Under the pieces are notes generated by a model. That model was not told the origin of the DNA. It did no database searches and worked only from the letters and a program-made list of their open reading frames with translations. DNA of 64,000 bases from Aurifilum marmelostoma (lineage: Eukaryota > Ascomycota > Sordariomycetes > Diaporthales > Cryphonectriaceae). The stretch's first letter is position 1; each line of letters opens with the position of its first letter. Positions 55,084-64,000 of the stretch are shown here, in pieces. The DNA lies in NCBI GenBank assembly GCA_027559495.1, contig JAMXSV010000016.1:1178001-1242000 (forward strand), written 5' to 3'. The position numbers and the translations under genes are program-made.

Positions 55084-58058
55084 GACGACTGAAATCAGGC
55101 TAAAACCTGGAGGAAAAGAAAGAATGTACAGGGTAGGGCTATAACACAGCGAGTGGAAGGTTGTCGATGGATGTCGACGAGGGAGTGAATGTGAGGAAGT
55201 GAAGGAATATGTATTGACCCTAGGAGTGCTGAGGTTATTTATTCAAGTGAGGCTATTCATCCTCGGAAGCAGCAACGACAGTCCTTTATATCCAAACGTA
55301 TTCCTGGACCTGGTATTCGTGAAGATCCCAGGTATATTAAAATTTGTGCCTGTGCCGAGCCGACTATCCACGTCAGGGCGATGTGGGCAGTGCGTCCCCT
55401 ACATTACGCGTGATATCGCCATGTGCAAGTACGTAGTCCCACAGGGGCTGTGGGTTTACCCCCTTTTGGTTCTGCTCTGCGGTTTGTGTATACTACCTAT
55501 CCATGATCAAGGGACTTGATTCCAAGAATGTGTGGTGGAGTGACATCCTCGGGATTAGGGACCACTGACTCGGGGCATTAGCCAGGGAAACACTGCCACC
55601 GCTCCCCAGCATACCCACCCGCGCGTCACCCTCGAAAGGCATGTTTATAGTAAATGCTCGGCGTTAACATGTTTCGTTCTGTTTGCCCTCACAATTAGCA
55701 CCGAGAGAAGAGTTACGTCGGCAAATTTGACTAGGTAGATCTTTCCCTTCCTGCTGTAGTAGGGTATTCGGCAGCCACTGACTAGGTGATGTAGTATTCA
55801 CTCTCAACAATTTGTATTCTTGTCTATTTTTCTCCCCCCTCTTTTTTCTGTTGAATCCTCACGGCCAAGGCTGTCATGAGAATGAATTCAGCAGAATACC
55901 TTCACGATTGCGTACGTCGTAATAAGTTGAGTAATTAATTGACTGTTTACTGTGAGCTGTAATTAGTCTGGTGATCTTCTAACAAAGGTAATAGACGCAG
56001 ATATTACCGTCAAGCAAGCATGAGATGATTCAGCCTTCGAAGAACAGCATGACATTATCTAAACAGCTTTTTAGTCTACTATCGTGCGTTTCATCGTTTG
56101 TCAGTACCGTCATATGTTCCTCAGTTGGCTGCCGTCCATCCGCTTTGTGGGATCAAACCCACACAAGGCTTACGTAGCTCTCCGTATTTTTGTAATCGGT
56201 CTGGCCGAGTCTCTCCGCTTTCCCAGATCGCTACCGATCTACTGTAGAAAATGCACGGTGGCTATGTGTTGCATCCAAGGACAGATAGGAGGGCACGTGC
56301 CGGGGTGGCATCCATGAGCTGCGCATCAGTCTGCCGAACTAGCGAAATCTGACGACGATCTTGCTGCCATCCAGATCTTCACCACGTCTTGTTTGATATA
56401 TGCTGGTATTCTAGAGCAATAGACAGGACTAGTTAGTAACTTGCCTAGGAACAATAAAGACCCTCTGCGCTATTTGCTAAGACATCCCATGTCTGCTGCT
56501 GCACTTGTCTAAACATACTGCCATGCCAAGAAAAGTAAGTGGATGTTATTACAGGGAACAATTTATAGAATCAACAAGCACCTGCGATGACTCGCTCAAT
56601 TCTTCCGGCGGTCTAGAATGCTGCCCCTTAAGGGAGGAAGGGACACCGGGAAGAGGTTGCTTTCAGATATTTTCTGTCTCCTGATGATAGTGCGCACAAG
56701 TCGTATTTGTTGTATCATTGCAGTACGACAAGGCAGAGGCATCGAGTGTTTTCTTTGTGGTGGCCTCCACTGTCGGCCCTTCGGACGATCCACCGTTTTC
56801 TCCGAGGCTATGATGTGTGCAATGAGGCGTAGTGCGTACAACCGCAAGGCCAAGATGCTTTCGTCAGCCCCCCCCCCCCCCACAGGTTCATGCGAGCTTT
56901 TTTAAAAACCCAAAATATGTTTCACATAAAGCATGGAATGTTGAGAGAAACGGTACGTGGTACTATACATAGTAATATGCACCCAAACTTTTTTTCGTTT
57001 CCTTCAAAAAAAAACAGCCTTGTCGGCCCATGTTGTCGCCCATTCGCCACAGCCCAGCCTTTAATACTAGCCCTCGTAAATGCGTGTGATCAATCGCAAG
57101 TCTGTAGGTGTTCCAGAACGAGGACCGGGAGAACTTATGCTATTAATGGAGCATATATTCTTGAGATTATAATTCCAGGATTCTTTTAAGGTAACAGAAG
57201 CACAGCCGTCTTCCACTCTATACCAATACGAAAGTACTTTTTTTTTCTTCTTCTTTCCCGATTCTTTCTAGACCAGTCAGGTCGATGAAAATTGCCCAGC
57301 TATTTATAATTACGCAGTTGCGGATTCCAAGCATTTCAACACGCTTCACAGCCACATACATAAATACAATAACCATGCCCGAATTCGTCCAACCATGGAA
57401 ACCTAGAGGAAATGCTGACTAGCCCTATAAATCTTTAATTGTTATTCCGTGTGAGGACGAGATTAAGATGTCTGTAACCCAGGACGTGGTGATCTCGCGA
57501 CAAGTCCAATCCCTGTCCAGAGAACAGCGCAGCTCAGTATTGCTGGTAATGTTTCTACTTGTAAGTATATATTCACAACAGTATTGTATTTTACCTAGTA
57601 GTAACTATGCCATACAGCCATTTTGTGCTTCATCATTACTGTAGCAGAAGGGTCCACATCTTCTTTCTAGTCATTACAGACAAACAAGTGTTACGCTTTT
57701 GACAACGTTCTTCGAAGACCAGAGGTGCATTCGGCTCTCGGCACAGTATAGCCCTGCAGTCTGGCAGGTCCTGTGGGGGGCCTGGAAGGGGTCTAGAAAT
57801 TGAACGCTAAACAAAACAAAACCTTGGAAGTGGACGATGAAACGCAGCAAGCCACACGGCGCGCCTTGATTGTAATCAGGTTGTGATTGCGTCACTGCGG
57901 ATAATGTACTGTCTAATGGAAGGTTGGACATTGCTTCTTTGATTATCTCATACAAGATCCGTTCATCTTCACGCGCAAGAGAAATTAATTATCTGAAACG
58001 CATCATCAGCAGGCTGTGAATTGGATCTCACATCCATCATCACCACTTGCAGTCAACC
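55084..58058. other. AT-rich gene-poor region (~3 kb)
   Basis: No coding exon recognised on either strand. Clearly AT-richer than the genes, most strongly at 55780-56080 and 56880-57670, with a C14 run at 56868-56881. A short hairpin (TGTGGG-ATCAAA-CCCACA) lies at about 56146-56163. No transposon ORF or terminal repeat was found. The area could be old, degraded repeat DNA. Confidence 0.5.
56868..56881. repeat. C14 homopolymer
   Basis: Run of C in intergenic DNA. Its length may be unreliable in the assembly. Confidence 0.85.
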
Positions 58059-59707
58059 ATGGCGCCGTCAGGTCTCTTAGAGGCCTTCGTAGGCGCAGTG
58101 CAGGCCAGCGTCTCGGTCCTCCTTGTGATCTCGTACGGCGCGATAGCAGCCAAGCTCGGCATGCTCTCTCCCACCAACACAAAGGCCATCTCGAAGGTAT
58201 GCGTCAGGATGTTTCTGCCAGCGCTGCTTGTCACCAAGATCGGCGCAGAGCTGCACTCGGGCTCGGCCGACAGATATGGCATCGTTGTGCTGTGGGGCAT
58301 CCTCTGCCACTTTGTGAGCTTCCTCATTGGCATCCTTGGGCATTTTGTGTTCAAGATGCCGGATTGGGTCACGCCGGCTCTCATGTTCAACAATACAGCG
58401 TGTGTTTGAAATGCCCTTCTCTTGACCTTCTCTCACTGTTGCCCTCGGTGAAACATGACGAACGCGTGATTTCGAAGGCTGGCAGCTGATGTCAAGTGTT
58501 GTGATGACAGCTCATATCCTTTACTGCTCATAAGTGCGTTGCAGCAGACGGGAATCCTGGGCTCGCTGATCATCACAGATGAGACAGCAGATGCTGCAGT
58601 CGAGCGGGCAAAGTCATACTTCCTCGTCTTCTCTACCGTCTCCAGCTGCCTCACTTTTGCCATCGGGCCGCGCCTTATAGACACGGAGCACACGCCTGAT
58701 GACGACTCGCAGTCTGATGCAGGAGACCAGCACGGTGATGCTGACGATGCAGACGATGAGGAACCGACAGAGGAGACGGGGCTGATCCGGGGCGATCGGC
58801 TGCTTGTGCCTGATGTAGATTTTCACAATCCCTTTGGAGACCACAGGTCCTTTTTTCCGTCAACCCGAAAGCCCTCTGTCGCGACGCCCGGTGCGTCCCG
58901 GAATCCCTCTGACCGGCGGGCTTCGGTGATCCCCAGAACACGATGGATCAAGCTAGGCCCTCGCACGAAGTGGTGGCTCCTGTTCCTCTCCGACTTCCTC
59001 AATGCGCCCTTGCTCGGAGCCATCATCGGGGCTATCATTGGGCTCGTCCCGTCCCTCCACCGAGCATTCTTCAACGACACTGAACATGGCGGCATATTCA
59101 CGGCGTGGCTCACGGCCTCCTTGAAGAATATCGGCACCCTCTTTGTGCCCTTGCCTGTTGTCATTGCCGGCACGTCGCTCTACACTGCGTACAGGGGCAC
59201 GGCCGAGAAGACCCAGGGCGCATCGAGCAGGCTCCCATGGGGTACTGTCTCGTACATCATGCTTGTCCGCTTCATTCTGTGGCCAGCAGCAGCGATATCC
59301 CTCATCTACCTTCTTGCGTCTCGGACAAGCCTTCTCGGGTCCGACCCCATGCTGTGGTTTACCATGATGTTGATGCCATGGTGAGTAATTACCACGTACC
59401 TGTGCAGCATTATGTTTGATATCCCATCCCTGAGGCCAAGAGCTAACAAGGCAACGCGCATCAGCGGACCACCGGCGATGAAACTCATCACCATGGTTCA
59501 AGTAAGCAGTGCAGACGATGAGGAAGAGGCTATCATTGCAAAGCTGCTCACGGTAAGTCGAGATGCCCTCGAGACCACTCAAGGGGTAATAATTAGTCGT
59601 CGTGACGTAGACTGATGATTCTCAACATCCAGATCTCCTATCTCATTTCGCCCGTGCTGTCACTCACCGTGGTGGGCAGTCTCAAAGCGGCACAAGCGTC
59701 GATATAA
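58059..59707 (+). CDS. Auxin-efflux-carrier (AEC/PIN-like) family membrane transporter
   Basis: Exons 58059-58399, 58511-59380, 59465-59552 and 59633-59707 (introns 111, 84 and 80 nt); 457 aa. N-terminal membrane bundle: LLEAFVGAVQASVSVLLVIS, YGAIAAKLGMLSP, the FLPALLVTKIG segment and FNNTASYPLLLISALQQTG, the last recreated by splicing and holding the conserved Asn-Asn-Thr pattern. A long hydrophilic loop (about 180-275, Asp/Glu/Ser-rich) is followed by the C-terminal bundle (LNAPLLGAIIGAIIGLVP, LKNIGTLFVPLPVVIAGTSL, FTMMLMPCGPPAMKLITM, ISYLISPVLSLTVVGS). About ten helices are expected. Fungal members are poorly known; they lie in the ER or plasma membrane and may export organic anions or indole compounds. 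Substrate not assigned. The stop codon is 212 bp from that of the GH35 gene. Confidence 0.93.
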
Positions 59708-59919
59708 TGCTGCGTTGGTGTTATCACCTGGTTGTTACTACGTGGTTGATGATCTATCAAGACCAAAGATTATGTCTCCATCTTGGAAAGAGGGGATAGT
59801 GGTTTTTTCCTTTGGACGATGTATAGAATAGGTGCAACCTCGTTTGCATTCCAATATTGATGCCCTAGCCTCTCGCTCTCTGTCAATATTATTAGCCACC
59901 TTTCGGCCAGTGAGACTCA

Positions 59920-62051
59920 TCAATTGTAATCTGGATCGGGATAGTTGGCCCAGACCCTCTCTGAGTCCCCCTTTGCAGTCATCGTTTGGTTTCCAGGCTC
60001 CAATTCGAGAACTACAATCTCATTTGACCGACCAATGTTGAGGACCGTGCCAGGCAGATAAAGGGACTGCTGAGGTCCGATAATCCAGTATCTTCCCAGG
60101 CTGAACCCATTGACCCATACCACCCCCTTGACGCCATTGGGAATCGCAATGAAGGTGTCGAGCTGTGCGGGATCTGTATAGTTTGATCCAAGTGTGAAGG
60201 TTCCAGAATAGAAGGTCGGTGTCTCCTTTAGCAGCGATGATGAAGAATTCGCAGAGGAAGTTATTGAAGGGATCGTATCTAAGGGGATACTGGTCATGGA
60301 CCAATCTTCCAAAATAGACCCGCCCACGGTCACATTGCCAACAATTCCTTTATAAGGGTCGAGAAGGTGGTTGGCCAGATCCGACTCCAAGGACCAATAA
60401 TCCACACGGCCGAGGTTCTCGACCAAAAGCTGCAGAGTATCGCCCGGTGCAAGGCTCAACGAAACGGTCTTTGGCTGCGCGTACGTGCTGTCGATGACGC
60501 CAGCTCGGATGCCATTGACATACACAATGACTCTGTCTCGTGGGCGGTCCCCTGGCGAGAGCACACCTGCCACGGCCTGTACGACGTGGTGTTCATACAG
60601 AACGAAGCCGTAGCTCTGGCCGAGCTGCTCCATGGTTAAGGGGAGTGCCGCTGTGCTTGTCGCCGAGGTTGGCGCAACATCGAACAAGGATGATCTCGCC
60701 GAGAGTGTGATCTCAGGGATAGACAGGAGAGGTATGTCGGCGGGTGGCTCAGGGACCTCGGCAGCCGTGTATTTCTGGATCGTGTCACGCAGCGAGAAGT
60801 ATAGATCCGTGGTTCGACCATCTTCGCCCAGGGGCGCGCCGTAGTCATACGAGGTGATGAAGCTTGCTGTATAGTTCTTCCACAGGGCTCCATTGCTCAG
60901 AGCGAAGTTTGTCCCGCCGTGGAACATCTGGTAGGGTGGCGTGTCCAATGATTATTAGCACTCCAGAGGTTGACATTGAACAGGAAGGATACGGTTTGAC
61001 GTACGTAGAGGCTTATTGAGTTGTTGGCGCCGAGAACGTAGTCCAAATCCTTGAAACGCCCATGAGCAAAGTGTCAGCCAGAGGCAATTTAAGCCCATAT
61101 TTGGGTCGTTGTTGAGTGTCAGTGGTTTCTGGGACACTATGGATCTTCACAAACCTTTACGAATTGGGCCACCGCAGAAGGATTTCCAACAGTTGTACTA
61201 TGTGAGTTGTTGGTGCCCCACGTATCGGGTGCATATGTGTAATATTCTCCGTCGAGGAGAGGTCCCAACTCGCTCGGGTCCGTGACATATTCGTCTCGTG
61301 CTGCGAACCCGCTCGTTGGATCCCCGTCGGTCTCGGCCAGGGCGCCAGGCACTTCTCCGCCAGCCAAGGTCCAGTTCGTTCCGCCATCGTTTGTATATAA
61401 TGGCACGTCGAAATTCTCCCGCAGGATATCCCGTAGAGCCTGTGTATATTCATGGTCGGAATCATTATATGACCCGAACTCGTTCTCCACCTGGACCATC
61501 AGCAGTGGTCCTCCCTGGGTAACCTGTAGCGGCCGCAAGATCGCAGCAAGATGCTCCAGATATGCCTTGGAGAGGTTCAGGTAGGGCTCGTTGAAGCTTC
61601 TCACGACGAGACCTGGCACTGTACTCAACCAGGCCGGGAACCCTCCCCATTCCCGTTCGCCACAGATGTATGGTCCTGGCCGCAGCACGACGTGAAGTCC
61701 TTGTTCCTGCGCAATCTGGAAGTAGCGCGCGATGTCATTGTAGTCCTCCTCATCCTTCCACACTCCCTGTTCAGGCTCGAGGAGGTTCCAGTACACGTAG
61801 CTGAAAATCGTGTTCAGACCCATGGCTCTGGCCTTGGCCAATCTGTCTTGCCAGTATTGAGGAGGGATGCGCTGCGGATCCATCTGCCCCCCAATAATCA
61901 CGTAGGGCTCTCCATGAAGCAGAAACGTGGATGAGTTGTAAGTGAAGGCTGGGGCAACTGCTGAGGACGTTGCCGTCGCTGATGGAAGAGCCGCCCAACT
62001 TGGGGATATTACACCCGGGACGGCCAACGCTACCAGGCGAAAGAACATCAT
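59920..62051 (-). CDS. Secreted beta-galactosidase, GH35
   Basis: Exons 62051-61155, 61049-61005 and 60927-59920 (introns 105 and 77 nt; the middle exon is 15 codons); 649 aa. Signal peptide at residues 1-20 (FFRLVALAVPGVISPSWA). The catalytic TIM barrel has MGLNTIFSYVYWNLLEPE, LRPGPYICGEREWGGFPAWL, the acid/base motif QVENEFGSY with Glu191, and the nucleophile region DGEYYTYAPDTWG with Glu269. Exon 2 (DLDYVLGANNSISLY) joins FVK to MFHGGTNFALSNG, a GH35 hallmark. C-terminal jelly-roll domains follow (VNGFSLGRYW, PGNQTM). At about 650 residues it resembles the short animal/bacterial-type GH35 rather than the roughly 1000-residue Aspergillus LacA type. It probably releases terminal beta-galactose from plant polysaccharides outside the cell. 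Numerous N-glycosylation sites are visible. Confidence 0.95.
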
Positions 62052-64000
62052 TATGCCGGTACCTTAATCGCGAGACTCCGGACAATCCGAATCTCCTAGT
62101 GGTCGTGTTCTAGACGAAGGAGAGGGTTCTCGGAACAAAACAGCCGGAGGGGCTCAATATCAGAATCGAATCGACCCCGAGAGACTGAGGTGGATACCCA
62201 AGCCGGGGAATAGGAACCGACTCGTCTCGTAGGCGTGTAATTTTCGAAGGCAAACATTCTCGGACCAAGCTGCCATAATTATACAAGCTATATCAATGGA
62301 AATGGCCTTGAGCGGGTGGAGACTCCCGCAGCGTTACATTTGCCCAGAGGTGATAAGTCTGGAAATTCTTCCAGGATCCTGAGCTTCAGTAGGTGGCAAG
62401 GTGCCCTCAACGGACACAGAAATGCCGGCGATGGTCCTACGGCGTCACGTTGCATTGCCTTTGCTGTTGCGATGTAACACTGGGGGCACCCTCGTCCTCG
62501 ACCGGGTTCAATTCAACCGAGCAGTTGGATTTCAGAAGATAATCGTCGCAACGACCGTGGAACATAGATATGATTGCTAGATGATGTCGATATCACATGT
62601 CTGCCTAGATCCATCAGCTATTGACAAAAGACTTGAAACGAAACAGCTTTGAATATAGATGTGCTAATTACTTCATTGTCGCATTAGGGCACCCGTCTCT
62701 TGCGATTTCTATTCTTGCCTTGAATATTCAAATACATTATTGCCCGTGATTGTTGCTCAAATAATAGTGTCTGGATACCAACGATGTCGGCATTGGTATC
62801 CCATAACCGTGGTGTGTTCGACGCCGATTGAGCCAGGTCATGTACCCACGTATCGTAGATACCCACAGCTTCCACAACCACGACCGCTGCCTCCCGATAT
62901 GTTCATCACCATGCCTGCACACATCGGACGAAGTTGAGCTGGTGCATTTTTCTCACTGACCACCCCCGGATGCAATAGTTGCTGAAGCCAGACCTATGGC
63001 ACTTCCGTGCTTTTTACGCTCCCTATCATAGTTGCCCCTTCAGATTAGCCGCTTAGCTTTCTGATCTATATCCAGGTGCAACTTACTGGGCAGATATTAG
63101 GCTGGTATCCCTTCCGACGACATACTGGCCCGCTATCAATGATAAGGAGTGTCGTCAGTACTTGAGATTTCCTGTCATGCTGTCCAAGTCCAAAGAGGCA
63201 TTTGTGACCCGGCACGAAGATTGGGGTTCTATGGGATGGCCATACTCATGCCTGTCAAATCAGCAGGTGCTGATACTTCTTGTGCCTGCTCTTCACCGGT
63301 ATCCTGGCCATCCTGAATATGTCCCTGTGCTAGAGGACTCTTGATGCCGACATCGCATGTTGACTGCTGAGTCTCTGCCATAGCTGCTGTTGTGTCCTGG
63401 GCGCGGAGCTTGTCCCCGTCGACATTCCGACCGTGCTGTGGTGAACTAAGATTCCCATGTTAATTATCAAAGAAAACTTTTCTAAAATTGTGTTTTCTCT
63501 GGACCAGTACTTACAGCATGTCCTTGAGATTATCCATGGCGAATGTATTGCTTCTCACAAGGGGTGTTTTCCAGATTTGGTCTTGACTCCACGCCTCAAT
63601 CTGACAAATATGGACGAACTTTGATGGAAAGAAAGCAATTATGATGAAAGCAGTTCGTACTTCCAAGGTCCTTACGGTGATCACCACGTTTATGAAGGAA
63701 ATCCCACCTTGACTTGGGCACGACGATGACGTCGGTGTTCCGCAGCAGCGTTTTGAAACAGGGGCAGCACACACGACGGAAAAGTCACAAGCCGAACTGC
63801 ACAAGGCCTGGCTGGATTGAGCCAGCGTTTCCGGCTCATGAGACGTTTATGGCGTCTTCCAAGGTTTGAAAAAGGGGTCCTGTCCGGCTTGGTATACTGA
63901 TTACGACATTGAGTAGCGAACCTCGAGATCATCACCCGCTTTTCACCCCCGGCTTGCTGTGCCTCCTCCTCGTCCTTCTCAAGCAACTACTGCGTTGGCT
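62052..64000. other. Gene-poor right end
   Basis: The first 300 bp should be the GH35 promoter. Beyond that only short frames are open. The frames at 63511-63804 and 63690-63986 (minus) overlap in different phases, and I recognise no protein. A gene on the minus strand truncated by the window edge cannot be ruled out. Confidence 0.45.

Noticed and set aside
56146..56163. Hairpin resembling a tRNA T-arm (GGTTTGATCCC on the minus strand)
   Set aside because: The loop would have eight bases or the stem mismatches. No A-box, anticodon arm or acceptor pairing is found upstream.
53395..62051. Carboxylesterase, transporter and GH35 as a metabolic gene cluster
   Set aside because: No backbone synthase, no pathway regulator and 3 kb of gene-free DNA in between. 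Proximity alone does not support a cluster.

Overview
This is nuclear chromosomal DNA of a filamentous ascomycete, most likely a Sordariomycete. The reasons are the dense genes on both strands, the many short introns (about 50-200 nt, GT...AG with CTAAC/CTGAC-like branch sites), GC-rich third codon positions in coding exons, and the gene content: a Clr4/DIM-5-type H3K9 methyltransferase, Mago nashi, GID4, secreted glycosidases and an MFS sugar transporter. I cannot name the species from sequence alone. I saw no plasmid, phage, CRISPR, rRNA or convincing tRNA. All exon junctions below were worked out by eye from splice consensus, frame continuity and family knowledge. None has transcript support.

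Layout. 1-15 kb: a conserved acidic protein of unknown function, a secreted GH128 glycosidase, a DEF1-type CUE-domain protein, and an unknown conserved gene whose frame is broken at a C run. 15.7-26 kb: a bacterial-type FAD dehydrogenase, a two-membrane-segment kelch protein, a gene-poor stretch with weak ORFs, and an MFS sugar transporter. 26-30 kb: a GABA/amino-acid permease pseudogene and another decayed coding remnant. 30.7-53 kb: a compact housekeeping block made of DAP1 (haem protein), a small hydrophilic protein, RPL28 (uL15), an ankyrin protein, RPP40 (RNase P/MRP), TRM11 (tRNA methylation), GID4 (ubiquitin ligase receptor), MAGO (exon junction complex), SEC26 (beta-COP), a UBTD1-like ubiquitin-domain protein and the H3K9 methyltransferase. 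53-64 kb: an accessory part with a secreted carboxylesterase, an auxin-efflux-carrier-family transporter and a secreted GH35 beta-galactosidase, separated by AT-richer gene-poor DNA.

How the genes work together. There is no operon logic and no secondary-metabolite cluster. RPP40 and TRM11 are divergent from about 0.5 kb, and both act on tRNA. The secreted enzymes (GH128, carboxylesterase, GH35) and the sugar transporter fit a plant-matter-degrading lifestyle. The most informative oddities are the permease pseudogene, whose three nonsense codons are all C-to-T/G-to-A changes (RIP-like); a ubiquitin-domain gene whose first coding exon is only the ATG, followed by a microsatellite-filled intron; introns of 66 and 54 nt that keep the frame open and would be missed by ORF-based calling; and the C-run frameshift. 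I did not find a clearly new biological system.
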